From an uncultured Alphaproteobacteria bacterium (GTDB lineage: Bacteria > Pseudomonadota > Alphaproteobacteria > Rhizobiales > Aestuariivirgaceae), in contig CALMZX010000029.1 of assembly GCA_937870685.1 (NCBI GenBank), positions 1-64,000 of the forward strand: DNA of 64,000 nt. The letters are read 5' to 3'. The position numbers were made by a program, and so were the translations under genes. Below, in pieces: positions 9,149 to 18,901 of this stretch. The number at the start of each line of letters is the position of its first letter. The first letter of the stretch is position 1. The notes beneath the pieces are model-generated. The model made no database searches. It was given only the letters and a program-made list of their open reading frames with translations, and was not told the DNA's origin.

Positions 9149-9925
9149 TCAAACGGGCGCGGCCAAGGGGGCGAGGAATGTTGTTGTGGCGATGAGCGTC
9201 CAGTCGTTGATGATGTGCGCGCCCGTGCTCACCCATATGTTCTTCGACCAGACATAGGCCCAGGTCAGAACGAGGCGGGCGCATCCGATCACGACCAGGC
9301 ACTGGATGAGATTCCAGTCGTAGGTCGGGAGATGGATGAGACCGAAGGCGGCGGCAGAGGCCAGCCATGCGACAATGACCGAAGCCCTGCGGCCAAGTCC
9401 GATCATGTTCCGGGCAAGGGCCAATATCGCGAGGAACGGCAGGATGGTGATCAGTTCTTCGCCCAGCAACTGCAGGCCGACCTTCGCGAAGAAGTTCAGG
9501 AACTGGGCGCCGCCGAGCTGTGCAGCATCAGCAATCTTGGCATTTGCCGTGGCGGTGCCGTAATAGTTGACCACCGCGCCGACCGCCATTGAAATCGCGA
9601 TGTTCAGCAGCGCAAAGACGATCATCAGCTTCACCTGACGCAGGCCGACCCCGGCGAAAATGGCTGTCCAGTGCACCGGCGAAGCCAGCCAAAGCCCGAG
9701 CAGCGGCAGTCCGACGAAAAGGAGGGCACGCAGCCAGCCCGTGAGTGTTGTGTCGGAAAAGCCCAAGGGCACGACCAAAGCCATGAAACCGGCGACAACA
9801 CCGGCAAGCACCAGCAGCCAGCCTCTCACCGAAATGGCATCGGGGCCGCTGCGATAGTATGGAAAATCCCTGCCTTGCGGTTCAAGAGGCAGCCGTTCTT
9901 CAAGATCAGGCGTTGTGGGGTCCAT
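9149..9925 (-). CDS. CPBP-family intramembrane metalloprotease
   Basis: A 258-residue integral membrane protein with roughly seven hydrophobic segments and a short polar N-terminus. The conserved CPBP (CAAX-processing/bacteriocin-immunity, Abi) motifs are present: the paired Glu in GEELITILPF, the His in FGLIHLPTYDW, and the His/Asn in HIINDW. The predicted active site is therefore intact. Such proteins cleave substrates within the membrane, but most bacterial members have unknown targets. It is convergent with secA, with 21 bases between their stops, and stands alone on its strand. Confidence 0.85.
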   Translation of the reverse strand: MDPTTPDLEERLPLEPQGRDFPYYRSGPDAISVRGWLLVLAGVVAGFMALVVPLGFSDTTLTGWLRALLFVGLPLLGLWLASPVHWTAIFAGVGLRQVKLMIVFALLNIAISMAVGAVVNYYGTATANAKIADAAQLGGAQFLNFFAKVGLQLLGEELITILPFLAILALARNMIGLGRRASVIVAWLASAAAFGLIHLPTYDWNLIQCLVVIGCARLVLTWAYVWSKNIWVSTGAHIINDWTLIATTTFLAPLAAPV

Positions 9926-10140
9926 GGCATTTCCTGTTTCGCGTCAAGTGACGGTAACAGAATCTCCGGCGGTCTGCACCCGTTCAATCCGGTTTTCACC
10001 TGTGCCTGCGCGCCTTGATGCCAGACGTGCCCAAGGCTTGTGCGTTGCCAGACGATCCCGGTTCAAGGCATGCGGATTCAACTTCCTTGACGCCGGAGGC
10101 TTCTTTCGATGAAGTCCGCGTGAGCCGAACGCGGAGGGGC

Positions 10141-12111
10141 ATGCCTATGGACTATCAACACATCCTCACACTGATCGCGGCCCTTTCTGGCGAACCCGGT
10201 GACGAATTTGTCAGGCTCAAGAACGGTGGACCTGTCCCTGCCACGCCGATCACGCAGATCGTGTGTCCGCGGCCGTTTCCGGCAGACGAGATCGAGGGCA
10301 AGACGATCTTCTGCGGCGCGGTGCAGGTGCCTGAGGATCATGCCAGGCCTGACGGCAAGAAGATCGGCCTCAAGTTCACCATCATGAAATCGCGCTCGCA
10401 GTATCCGGAGCCTGATCCGCTGGTATATCTCCAGGGCGGACCCGGTGGCAGCACCTTCACGATCATGAACAAGCTGGCCCGGGTCTACGAGCCGTGGCGC
10501 AAGACGCGCGACATCGTCTTCTGGGACCAGCGTTCGGCGGGTCTCTCCGGCCATTCCGTGAATTGCTACACCGCACTTGCCGCCAATGCCGTGAAGATCG
10601 CGAAGAACGACATAGCCATGCCGCAGCTTGATGGGACAAATGCGGACAACAACCTGGTCTCCGACTGTCTCAAGGAACTGGAGGCATCAGGTGTCGACAT
10701 CGCCAGATACAACACCTACGCGAATGCCAAGGATTTGCGCACGATCATGACGGCGCTCGGTTATCCGGTCTACAATCTCTACGGCATTTCCTATGGCACC
10801 AAGCTGGCGCTGGAGACGATGCGCGTGGCGCCAGAGGGCATCCGGTCCGTCATCATCGACGGTGTGGCTCCTCCGTGGGTCCATCTCTACGATACCTTCG
10901 CGCTGAAGTTCAGTGAATCCATTGATCGCGTGGTCGCGCAATGCAAGGCGGATGCCGCCTGCGATGCCGCCTATCCCGAACTGGAAAAGGTCATCATCGA
11001 GACGTTGAAGATGGCGAAGGCCGGCAAAATCTCCTATCGTGGCCAGCCCCTTGATGTCATGGCGGTTTTTGAACCCTTCGCCGCCCGCAACGGTCATGAC
11101 AACAACATGTCCATGACGCCTTACCTTCCGGCCTTTGTCTATGAACTCCATCGCGGCAAGGAGACGCCGACCGTGGACATGCTGGTGGACCGGGGCTTGC
11201 TGATGCCGGTTGCGGGCGACAAGGAAGTCTCCGCTGCTGCCGCAGCCCTGCCGAAGCACCAGCAGGGCCTGATCGCCACCTTGGCTGACAACGCGGCCAT
11301 TGCGCAACGGGTGCAGCGTTCGGACGACAATGTCATGGCGGAGCTGCGCGAGTCCCTTGATGAGAGCAGCGCTTACGGGCCTGTGGCTGTTCTGTTCGAC
11401 CGGGAACTTGAAAAGGCACTGCGCACCCTCAAGGCAGAGAATCCGGCCAAACTCGAAGAGGCGCTCAGCAATTATGTGGCCCTGCAGAACGTTGAAGCCT
11501 TCAGGAGCGCGCTTTCCTCATTCGTAAAGGAAAACACGCCGGCTTCATCTTCGGCACGGCTGCTGGCGCTTGTGGAAGGCATGACCGACGCAGAAGTTGC
11601 CGGGTCATTCGCGATCATCCGTCGCGACGCGGCAAAGTCGGAGGCAGGCTTCTTCGGAAACATGTATCTCTACAACTATGCCTGCCAGGAAGACGTTCCC
11701 TTCAACAGTTTCGAAGGCTATCAGAAATACACTGCCAGCCTGAAGTATCCCCATCTCGGCGACGCATGGGACGGCATGGCAAAGACATTCTTCGGCGCCT
11801 GCAGCGCCTTCAAGCCGCAGCCGCGCGAGAACTGGTTTGAACCTGTGGCGAGTGACATTCCGACACTCTCCATTGGCGGCTACTATGACTCCCAGACTCC
11901 AGCAAGTTGGGCGCAGGTCGCCATCGAAAAGCTCACACATGCGCAGGCCTTCCTCATTCCGGAAGCAGGGCATGGAGCGGTGCTCTATCAGCCCTGCGTG
12001 GCTGACATGGGCGTGGCGTTCACCAACAATCCACAGCGGAAACTGGATGACGCATGCCCGAAAAGCATCAAGGTCACGTGGAGCTTCCCGGAGTGGACAA
12101 AGAAGAAGTGA
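10141..12111 (+). CDS. Large alpha/beta hydrolase with TAP-like C-terminal domain
   Basis: A 656-residue serine hydrolase of the prolyl-aminopeptidase / tripeptidyl-aminopeptidase-like group. Numbering from 10141, the nucleophile elbow is GISYG with S217, followed by acid D583 in GGYYDSQTP and catalytic H611 in EAGHGAV. The oxyanion region QGGPGGS precedes the elbow. A long insertion (about 270-540) replaces the usual short lid. No clear signal peptide is visible, so location is uncertain. A GGAGGGG site fits ATG 10147 slightly better than ATG 10141; upstream in-frame starts lack such a site. The natural substrate is unknown. Confidence 0.85.
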   Translation: MPMDYQHILTLIAALSGEPGDEFVRLKNGGPVPATPITQIVCPRPFPADEIEGKTIFCGAVQVPEDHARPDGKKIGLKFTIMKSRSQYPEPDPLVYLQGGPGGSTFTIMNKLARVYEPWRKTRDIVFWDQRSAGLSGHSVNCYTALAANAVKIAKNDIAMPQLDGTNADNNLVSDCLKELEASGVDIARYNTYANAKDLRTIMTALGYPVYNLYGISYGTKLALETMRVAPEGIRSVIIDGVAPPWVHLYDTFALKFSESIDRVVAQCKADAACDAAYPELEKVIIETLKMAKAGKISYRGQPLDVMAVFEPFAARNGHDNNMSMTPYLPAFVYELHRGKETPTVDMLVDRGLLMPVAGDKEVSAAAAALPKHQQGLIATLADNAAIAQRVQRSDDNVMAELRESLDESSAYGPVAVLFDRELEKALRTLKAENPAKLEEALSNYVALQNVEAFRSALSSFVKENTPASSSARLLALVEGMTDAEVAGSFAIIRRDAAKSEAGFFGNMYLYNYACQEDVPFNSFEGYQKYTASLKYPHLGDAWDGMAKTFFGACSAFKPQPRENWFEPVASDIPTLSIGGYYDSQTPASWAQVAIEKLTHAQAFLIPEAGHGAVLYQPCVADMGVAFTNNPQRKLDDACPKSIKVTWSFPEWTKKK

Positions 12112-12160
12112 GGGACAAGCCCCGGGGTATCCGACCAGCTTCTGTCGGCTTTGTGTCGGC

Positions 12161-13252
12161 TTAGCGGCCGGATGCCAGCTCCGGCCGCGACCAGTCGATG
12201 AGACGGCCTGCCAGCCACCAGCCGAAGATGGCGATGGCAGCACCGGCATAGCCGTCAATGGCATAGTGCCATGTCAGGTGCACCGAGCCGATCATGATCA
12301 GGCTGGCAAATGCCGTGAGCAGCCAGCCCAGCCAGCGCTTGCCCGAGGCAAAGCCGAGGATGGCAAAAAGCACGGAGGTGCCGACGTGCATGGAAGGCAT
12401 GGCGGAAATGCCGTTCACGATTCCCGTGCCGGTCTCGTAGTTCTTCCATAGCTCGTTCATCACATCGAGCGACCAGATGGGATAGCTCTGGCTAGCGGTG
12501 GCGAGCCAGGCGAGGGCGGGGGCATAGGGATCTTCGCCGGGCAACAGGCGCCCATAGAAGCACGGACCCACGGATGAGAACACCGTGCCCAGCACACAGG
12601 TGCCGAGGAACCAGGTGAGCGTGAAACCCAGCAGGAAATGCAGGCGCAGCCGGGAATCCCTGTCGCTGAACCCCTGCCAGAACCACAGCGCGAACATCAC
12701 GAAGAACCAGATGTTGTAGTTGATGTTCAGGATGAAGGTGACGAGCGGCACATTCAGGAACGAGAGCAGCTCGTATGGGTGCCAGCCGAAATGCACGGCC
12801 TTGTCCCAGGTCGCGAATGCACCATCCCAGGAGAAGGGATGCGCCAGCGGGATGGCCCGCTTGATGAAGGTGTAGCCCACCATGTAGGAGGTCATGAACA
12901 GGAAGGCGTGCACCGCATTGCTCACGCGCAGGGGCGCGAGATAATCATCTCGCAACTTGCGGCCCAGAGCCGGAAACAGGCTGCCCTCATGGCCCGCCCG
13001 CCCCAGCCGGATAGTTTCCGCCGCCAGCCCGAAGATGATCATCAGGCAGAGGATCATCAGCACCGGGCCAGAGAACAGCATCACCATCTGGAAATCGAGC
13101 GGCAGGTCCAGCAGCCACGCCTCGGTGAGGGCCGTGGCCATCACAATCGCGGCAAAGGCGTAGAGCAGGGCATGGCGCCTGAATCCGGAGCGGATGGCCT
13201 CGACATAGGCTGACGTGCGGCCGGATGGCAGGGAAAGCGCTTCACTGGTCAT
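12161..13252 (-). CDS. PAP2-superfamily (AUR1-like) integral membrane phosphatase/transferase
   Basis: A 363-residue membrane protein with about eight hydrophobic segments. The C-terminal half carries the PAP2/inositol-phosphorylceramide-synthase-like motifs: SAMPSMHVG (the PSxH motif) and HLTWHYAIDGYAG (the H-x3-D motif, with catalytic His and Asp). Such enzymes act on phospholipid or polyprenyl phosphates by a phospho-His intermediate. The N-terminal half is longer than in plain PAP2 phosphatases. The gene stands alone, back-to-back with mbfA. Substrate not predictable; a lipid-modifying role is the likely guess. Confidence 0.82.
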   Translation of the reverse strand: MTSEALSLPSGRTSAYVEAIRSGFRRHALLYAFAAIVMATALTEAWLLDLPLDFQMVMLFSGPVLMILCLMIIFGLAAETIRLGRAGHEGSLFPALGRKLRDDYLAPLRVSNAVHAFLFMTSYMVGYTFIKRAIPLAHPFSWDGAFATWDKAVHFGWHPYELLSFLNVPLVTFILNINYNIWFFVMFALWFWQGFSDRDSRLRLHFLLGFTLTWFLGTCVLGTVFSSVGPCFYGRLLPGEDPYAPALAWLATASQSYPIWSLDVMNELWKNYETGTGIVNGISAMPSMHVGTSVLFAILGFASGKRWLGWLLTAFASLIMIGSVHLTWHYAIDGYAGAAIAIFGWWLAGRLIDWSRPELASGR

Positions 13253-13315
13253 GGGCCTGCCATAGGCTGTCTTCCCTTAAGGAGCGGTTTCGGGGACCGC
13301 GTGATCTGGACAATT

Positions 13316-13332
13316 CTTGGAATCGTTCTAGA
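13316..13332 (+). promoter_or_regulatory. Irr-type ICE box upstream of mbfA
   Basis: CTTGGAATCGTTCTAGA, 17 bases, ends 8 bases before the mbfA start. It matches the rhizobial iron control element (TTTAGAA-NNN-TTCTAAA) at 5 of 7 and 6 of 7 arm positions. In Bradyrhizobium, mbfA is a known Irr-repressed gene, so position and target agree. Irr binding here is an inference. Confidence 0.65.
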
Positions 13333-13340
13333 AAGTTGCC

Positions 13341-14297
13341 ATGAAGACGTTTTCCGACCTGACCGAACAGGAAATCCTCGCCCTGGCCATTTCCAGCGAG
13401 GATGACGACGCGCGCGCCTACATGGGCTTTGCCAACGCCCTGATGGAAACCTATCCGGCCTCGGCCAAGGTCTTCATCGAAATGGCGGAGGAAGAACACG
13501 AGCACCGCCGCGCCCTGACTGATCTCTACCGCAAGAAATTTGGCGACTTCATCCCCTTGATCCGCCGCAGCGACATCAACGGCTTTGTCCGCCACAAGCC
13601 GGCTTGGACACTCTCCAAGCTCGGCATTGAGGCCATGCGCCAGCGGGCCGAGGTGGTGGAACTGGAGAACTACCGCTTCTACACCCAGGCCGCCGAACGC
13701 AGCACCGACCCGGCGGTGAAAAAGCTGCTCACCGCCCTCGCAGCCGCCGAGAAGGGCCATGAATCCCTCGCCGGAAAACTGGGACTTCAGCATGTGACGG
13801 CAGATGCCAAGATCGATGAAAAGGAAGCCGAGCGACGCCTCTTCCTGCTGCAGGTGGTGCAGCCGGGGCTCGTCGGCCTCATGGATGGTTCCGTCTCCAC
13901 CCTCGCACCGCTTTTTGCCGCCGCCTTCGCCACCGGCAACACCTGGGAGACCTTCCTCGTCGGCAGTGCGGCCTCCATTGGGGCTGGCATTTCCATGGGG
14001 CTGGCCGAGGGCCTCTCGGATGATGGCAAGCTCACGGGCCGCGGCCATCCGCTGATCCGAGGCTCGGCGGCAGGCATCATGACCGCCGTGGGCGGCATGG
14101 GCCATGCGCTGCCTTACCTCATCCCGGATTTCACCATCGCCACGTGGGTCGCCATCGTCATCGTCTTCTGCGAACTCTGGGCGATTTCGTGGATCCGCTA
14201 CAAATACATGGACACGCCCTTCCTCAAGGCGGCCTTCCAGATTGCCGTGGGCGGCTTCCTGGTCTTCCTGACGGGCATATTGATCGGCAGTGCGTGA
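13341..14297 (+). CDS. mbfA: Membrane-bound ferritin MbfA, iron exporter
   Basis: A 318-residue fusion of an N-terminal rubrerythrin/ferritin-like domain (about 1-150) and a C-terminal VIT1/CCC1-type membrane domain. Iron ligands of the ferritin-like half appear as EEEHEH, ELENY and EKGHE. The membrane half starts at [15 protein letters not shown] and continues with several hydrophobic helices, including [11 protein letters not shown]. In rhizobia and Agrobacterium, MbfA exports iron and protects against iron and peroxide stress. The ICE-like box ends 8 bases before the start, so derepression when Irr is lost at high iron is expected. Confidence 0.94.
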   Translation: MKTFSDLTEQEILALAISSEDDDARAYMGFANALMETYPASAKVFIEMAEEEHEHRRALTDLYRKKFGDFIPLIRRSDINGFVRHKPAWTLSKLGIEAMRQRAEVVELENYRFYTQAAERSTDPAVKKLLTALAAAEKGHESLAGKLGLQHVTADAKIDEKEAERRLFLLQVVQPGLVGLMDGSVSTLAPLFAAAFATGNTWETFLVGSAASIGAGISMGLAEGLSDDGKLTGRGHPLIRGSAAGIMTAVGGMGHALPYLIPDFTIATWVAIVIVFCELWAISWIRYKYMDTPFLKAAFQIAVGGFLVFLTGILIGSA

Positions 14298-14331
14298 CGA
14301 CCGCAATCACACGTGAGCCAACTTTCCACCC

Positions 14332-14360
14332 GTCAGCCCGGCTTGCGCCGGGATGACGCG
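14332..14360. repeat. GTCA-type palindromic repeat
   Basis: GTCAGCCCGGC-TTGC-GCCGGGATGAC: a hairpin framed by GTCA and TGAC, in the gap between the convergent mbfA and aminotransferase-dehydrogenase genes. Same family as the copies near 3261, 30153 and 44118. Confidence 0.65.
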
Positions 14361-14418
14361 TGGTGAGGGGTCATGCTGCCATCACGCATCGGGGTCCGAT
14401 GAACATGGCCCGGGAATA

Positions 14419-17388
14419 TCAATCCCCGTAGTACGGACCTTCCAGCCCAAGCGCCCGCATCTTGGTCTGCAATGCGTTTGAGGCCTTGAGCAGGGCGGCG
14501 CCGTGACGGTCGATCTGCAGGCTGGTCATGTCGGCCTGTGAGGTCGCGTCGAGGGCGGCAAGGATCGCCGCCACCTCTTCCGCCAGCCCGCGCACCTCGG
14601 CCATGGCAGAGGCATTGGCCACGGCGGCCGCGAGGTCGTTGCGCGTGACGCGGCCCACACCGCTGACCGTGGACGGCCCGGCATTCACATGGCCCTCCGG
14701 CAGGTCGCCCTTGAGATTGTGCACGCGCTTGTACTGGATCACATCGAAGATCTGGTCCACCGCCTGTTTTGCGCCTTCGACGCGCGAGACATGCTCGGTA
14801 TCAGCGGCGGCATGAGGCAGGAGTTCGATGCGTCCCTTGTACTTCTTTGCCAGCGGCAAATAGGGCACCAGCGGGCCACTCAGCGTCTTGCCGGATTTGA
14901 ACAGGTCGGCGTCGATCGCCGCATATCGTACCTTGCCGCTCTTCATCGCCTTGTCGAGCGCCTTCACGTCAACGCATTCGCCCCGGTCATAGTTGAGCAG
15001 GATCGCACCGGGGTTCAGCTTCGCCAGAACCGAAGCGCCGATGACGCCCGCATTGGCGAAGCGCTTTGTCTTCGGATCAAGCGGACCAAGGCCAGTGTGC
15101 ACGCTGATGACGTCCGCACCCGAGGCTGCATCTTCCGCCGTGGCCGCGAAGGTGAAGCCTTCCGACTCGATCCACACCCTGTGCCGGGCGCGCGCGTGCA
15201 CCTTCACGTGCATGCCGAAAATTGCTGCAAGATGAGCCACTTCCCGGCCGATGTTGCCATAGCCGATGATCGCCATGGTCTTGCCTTCCAGCTTCTCGGT
15301 GGGGAAGTCCTTCAGGTCCTTGCCGGTGTCAAACCTTCCGGCGGACGAGAGCTTGTGCAGTGTCTCGACATCAAGGTCCGGCAGCACCTTGAGCAGCGCC
15401 TTCATGGTCATCTGCGCGGTGGCGCGGCTGTTGAAGCTCGGCGTGTTCATCAGCGGTGCCGTGCCGCCAGCGCCATTGCCGCCACCCCAGCAGGCACACT
15501 GCATGTTGCCGGTGCCGGCGCCGATGCGCACGCCACCCAGCGGGAACAGCGCATCCTTGGGCAGGAAGGTCGCCGCCGCGATCACCGCGTCATATTGGCC
15601 CTTGCCCGTGAGCGGCAGGATTTCCGCTTCGGTCGAGAGGTCCGGCATGTAGAAGAAATGGATCTTGCCGGGGGCATAGACCTTCTTCGGGCTCTGCGGC
15701 CCGTCGTGGAACACGCCACCCTTTTCGGCGACGTAGGCCTTGACCGAACTCGGATCAGGCCTGCCCTTCTTGTCGAAGCGCAGCCCCACGAGATCGGCAA
15801 TCAGCACCGTGTAGGCGCGCGACGGATCGTCAACGCGCGGCAATGCCGCTTGCTGTTTCGGGGCAGGGATGCGGTGCCCGAGCGTCTCCATCTCCTCTTC
15901 CAGCACCAGCGCCTTGGCGCGGAGATAGGCATAAGACAGGTTCTCGGCCAGCGCCGTGATGTCCGATGCCTCGCGGATGCCGCCGATCCAGGCGCGGTAG
16001 TCGCCCGGTGTGCCGGGGAAGGCGTTCACGTAACGCGCCACATCAAGACCTGCCTCGCGCGTACCGTTGGGGTGGGTGAGACCTTCCACGCCGAGGAGTT
16101 GCTTGGAGCGCGCGATGATGCGGGCATGGATGGCGGCGTCCGTGATCTCCGCGTCGTTGACGCGCAGCAGCGTGACGGCAGCGCCGCGCCGCTCGGCCTC
16201 CGCCACACCAAGCTGCAACAGCGATTGCTGCTTGATCCAATCATTGAGGGCGGTGCGGTTTGCGGCCGAGCGCGCATTCATCGTGTTCACCGGACCGATC
16301 ATCTTCGCCACGCGCTGCAGCCCGAAGGTGGTTTCGGCAAAGGCCAGCGTCGAGAAGGTGTTGATCACGCCGCCCAGCATCTTGTCGGCAGCCGGATCAT
16401 AGAAGGGACCGATGTTGACGCTGCGCTCACCCGAGAGTGGCTTCTTCTGGTCCAGCGGTGTCGCCAGCTTCAACTGGCGCGGAATGGCCGACAGGGGAGA
16501 CTTCGCGTTGCGTTCGACGAGCGCCAGCGCCTGCGGCGTGAAGGAAATGACAAAATAGCCGGAGATGCCGCCGATCGCCTTCTGGAAGGGCATGAAGAAG
16601 CAGCACTTGGCCGTCACCTGCTTCACAAGGTCATCGCCCCAGGGCATGGCCCCCAGAAGAGATGTGGCGTCCAGCATGGCGTGGTGCTCATCCGGATTGC
16701 TGTCAATCCAGGCCAGCAGGTTTTCGATTTCCTGCCGTGTATAGGTGGTGGCGCCCGTCGTCTCGTGGCCGACGCCGAAAACCAGCTTCACACCCTTGGA
16801 CTGCAGCACGGCAGCCGGGGGAATGCTGCCTTCGCTGTCGGAGAAGTGCAGGCGCGATTCATCGCCCCCCTTGGAAAGGCGCATGAGTTCGACAATCTGT
16901 GCGCCCCAGGACTGGCGGAAGAAACCGCCCGACGCTGCGGCGTCCGATTCAGGGCGCGGCGTGTCGATGTAGATCTGCTGGCCGGAATCGGCTCCGATCA
17001 GGTGCAGGGCCGCGACCGTGAAGCCGGAATGCCCGCCACCCAGCCCCACGGCCATGCGGTTGGATGTGGGAAAGCCGAAGTAGCGATGGATTTCCCGCAT
17101 CATGTCGAGGATGAACTTGTCCGCTGGATAGCCGCGGTGCATGGAGCGGCCGATTTCCGCCGCCGTGAAAGGCCCCAGGTCTTTGCCGGTGTCATCGAGC
17201 TTGCGGTAGTTCTGTTCCAGCCAGTGCTCGAACTGGAAGCGGATGCGCCGTGCCTCAACTTCATCCGCTGCTGCGTCCGTGATCGGGCCGACGCCGAAAA
17301 AGGGGTTGGCGGTGCGGGCGGGCGGGCCGCCTGCCGTGGCGGCAAGGGCGGCCGCGTGCTGGCGCTTCAGGGTGTCGAGTTGGGACAT
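14419..17388 (-). CDS. Fused phosphoserine-aminotransferase-like / phosphoglycerate-dehydrogenase-like protein
   Basis: A 989-residue fusion. Residues ~25-500 resemble class V aminotransferases of the SerC type: GLGGGHSG for cofactor phosphate contact and PLP lysine K270 in FQKAIGG. Residues ~520-930 form a D-isomer-specific 2-hydroxyacid dehydrogenase: nucleotide-binding GYGNIG at 709-714, catalytic Arg R802 in YDRGECVD and catalytic His H859 in LLPHAAAD. The usual acidic partner lies in AAIDADLF. No ACT domain is recognisable; the last ~90 residues are helical. The halves correspond to consecutive serine-biosynthesis steps (3-phosphoglycerate to phosphohydroxypyruvate to phosphoserine), but the real substrate may differ because the neighbours are PuuB- and PuuA-like. 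Start MSQLDTL at 17388 is preferred over a longer, basic upstream extension. Confidence 0.85.
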   Translation of the reverse strand: MSQLDTLKRQHAAALAATAGGPPARTANPFFGVGPITDAAADEVEARRIRFQFEHWLEQNYRKLDDTGKDLGPFTAAEIGRSMHRGYPADKFILDMMREIHRYFGFPTSNRMAVGLGGGHSGFTVAALHLIGADSGQQIYIDTPRPESDAAASGGFFRQSWGAQIVELMRLSKGGDESRLHFSDSEGSIPPAAVLQSKGVKLVFGVGHETTGATTYTRQEIENLLAWIDSNPDEHHAMLDATSLLGAMPWGDDLVKQVTAKCCFFMPFQKAIGGISGYFVISFTPQALALVERNAKSPLSAIPRQLKLATPLDQKKPLSGERSVNIGPFYDPAADKMLGGVINTFSTLAFAETTFGLQRVAKMIGPVNTMNARSAANRTALNDWIKQQSLLQLGVAEAERRGAAVTLLRVNDAEITDAAIHARIIARSKQLLGVEGLTHPNGTREAGLDVARYVNAFPGTPGDYRAWIGGIREASDITALAENLSYAYLRAKALVLEEEMETLGHRIPAPKQQAALPRVDDPSRAYTVLIADLVGLRFDKKGRPDPSSVKAYVAEKGGVFHDGPQSPKKVYAPGKIHFFYMPDLSTEAEILPLTGKGQYDAVIAAATFLPKDALFPLGGVRIGAGTGNMQCACWGGGNGAGGTAPLMNTPSFNSRATAQMTMKALLKVLPDLDVETLHKLSSAGRFDTGKDLKDFPTEKLEGKTMAIIGYGNIGREVAHLAAIFGMHVKVHARARHRVWIESEGFTFAATAEDAASGADVISVHTGLGPLDPKTKRFANAGVIGASVLAKLNPGAILLNYDRGECVDVKALDKAMKSGKVRYAAIDADLFKSGKTLSGPLVPYLPLAKKYKGRIELLPHAAADTEHVSRVEGAKQAVDQIFDVIQYKRVHNLKGDLPEGHVNAGPSTVSGVGRVTRNDLAAAVANASAMAEVRGLAEEVAAILAALDATSQADMTSLQIDRHGAALLKASNALQTKMRALGLEGPYYGD

Positions 17389-17538
17389 GGGCGTGCTTCC
17401 TGCGCTGCGGCGCAATGGTGTTTCCTCGCCATCATTCCTGCGCAAGGTTTGCCAACGGCACCCGTCTGCTGCCGCCAAACTCCCATCATTTTCCGACATG
17501 GGCCGAGATGACGGGCGCACATCAGGCCCATTGCCCGT

Positions 17539-18816
17539 TCAGCTCAGCGCATCCTTGATGCGGTAGTACAGCATGGCCGCCGCCAGCATCGGTGTGCGGA
17601 TGGGGCCGCCGGGGAAGGGCAGATGCTTGAAGCGCGCCATCAGGTCGAAGCGCTCCGCCGTGCCGCGAATGGCGTCCGCCATCAGCTTCCCATACATCTG
17701 CGCCAGCGCCACGCCCTGTCCGGAGTAGCCGTGCGCAAAGTAAGTGGTGGGAGACAACCGCCCGGCATCGGGGATGCGGTTGGAGGTGATGGCGATGTAG
17801 CCGCCCCAGGCATGCGCGATCTTCACATCGGCCAGTTGAGGGTAGACCTTGAGCATGCGCGGGCGCATGTAGGCGCCAAGGTCGGAGGGTTCGAGCGTCG
17901 AATAGCTGGCCCGTCCGCCGAAGAGCAAACGGTGGTCAGGGGTCCGGCGGAAATAGTCCACGATGAAATTCGTGTCAGCCACAGCCTCGTTGTCGAAGAT
18001 CAGGCTTTTGGCCCGCGCTTCGCCCAAGGGTTCGGTGGTGATGATGTAGCTGGTCACCGGCATGACGCGGCCCGCGAGCCTGGGCAAGATCCTGCCGAAA
18101 TAGGCGTTGCCGCCAATCACCATGAACTTCGCTGTTACCTTGCCCGCTGCCGTCCGCGCCCAGGGTGCGGAGCCCGTGTCCAGTTCCACAACGGCAGAGT
18201 TCTCATGGATCGCCGCCCCGGCCTTTGCCGTCGCCGCCGCGAGCCCCGCCAGATAGTTCAATGTGTGGAAATGCCCGGCGCGCGGTTCGCGCATGGCACC
18301 GTGATAGAGCGTGGAGCCGAGCTTCGCCTGCAGGGCCTGCTTGTCGAGGATGGTGCAGCCGGAATAGCCCAGTGCCTCATATTCATCCGCCCATTCCTTC
18401 AGCATGTCCATCTGGGATGGCTTGGGAATGCAGTGCAGGTAGCCCCAAGTGAGATTGCAGTCGATGGCGTGCTTGGCGATACGCGCTTCGATCAGGTCTT
18501 TTGCTTCTTCGGCGATGTCGAAACAGCGCCGGGCATCGGCCTTGCTCACCTGCGTTTCCAGCCGCGCCTGACCGGGCGAGAATCCGGTGCAGACCTGACC
18601 GCCATTGCGCCCCGATGCGCCGGCACCGATCTTGCCTGCTTCCAGCACCACCACCGAGAATCCGGCCTCCGCCAGTTCCAGCGCGGCGGACATGCCGGTG
18701 AATCCGCCCCCCACCACAACCACGTCGCAGCTCCGGTCGCCCTGAAGGGCCGGATAGTCAACATTGCGGTTGGCGGTGGCCTGGTAGTAACTCGGGGCAA
18801 TCAGGGATTGTCTCAT
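17539..18816 (-). CDS. FAD-dependent oxidoreductase, PuuB (gamma-glutamylputrescine oxidase)-like
   Basis: A 425-residue flavoprotein of the DAO family. The FAD dinucleotide-binding motif is GGGFTG at 36-41 within DVVVVGGGFTG, with the family signature GASGRNGGQV shortly after. The C-terminal WGGYIAITSNRIPDAG and YFAHGYSGQGVALA are typical of the PuuB/OrdL group, which oxidises gamma-glutamyl-polyamines or related amines with oxygen. It is divergent from a PuuA-like glutamine synthetase homologue with an 85-base shared control region, which supports a role in amine or polyamine breakdown. It is followed, 150 bases on, by the aminotransferase-dehydrogenase fusion. Exact substrate unknown. Confidence 0.85.
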   Translation of the reverse strand: MRQSLIAPSYYQATANRNVDYPALQGDRSCDVVVVGGGFTGMSAALELAEAGFSVVVLEAGKIGAGASGRNGGQVCTGFSPGQARLETQVSKADARRCFDIAEEAKDLIEARIAKHAIDCNLTWGYLHCIPKPSQMDMLKEWADEYEALGYSGCTILDKQALQAKLGSTLYHGAMREPRAGHFHTLNYLAGLAAATAKAGAAIHENSAVVELDTGSAPWARTAAGKVTAKFMVIGGNAYFGRILPRLAGRVMPVTSYIITTEPLGEARAKSLIFDNEAVADTNFIVDYFRRTPDHRLLFGGRASYSTLEPSDLGAYMRPRMLKVYPQLADVKIAHAWGGYIAITSNRIPDAGRLSPTTYFAHGYSGQGVALAQMYGKLMADAIRGTAERFDLMARFKHLPFPGGPIRTPMLAAAMLYYRIKDALS

Positions 18817-18901
18817 GCTTTCAATGCTCTAGCCTGCCCCCTTCCAGAACGTCCGGAAAGCGGGCATTATTGCCCGGAAATCAATAGCATAGCGATCAAT
18901 C

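Noticed and set aside
14689-17511. 940-codon frame on the plus strand across the aminotransferase-dehydrogenase fusion
   Set aside because: It mirrors the minus-strand gene, has arginine/histidine-rich low-quality protein sequence and no family motif; the minus frame has intact catalytic residues.
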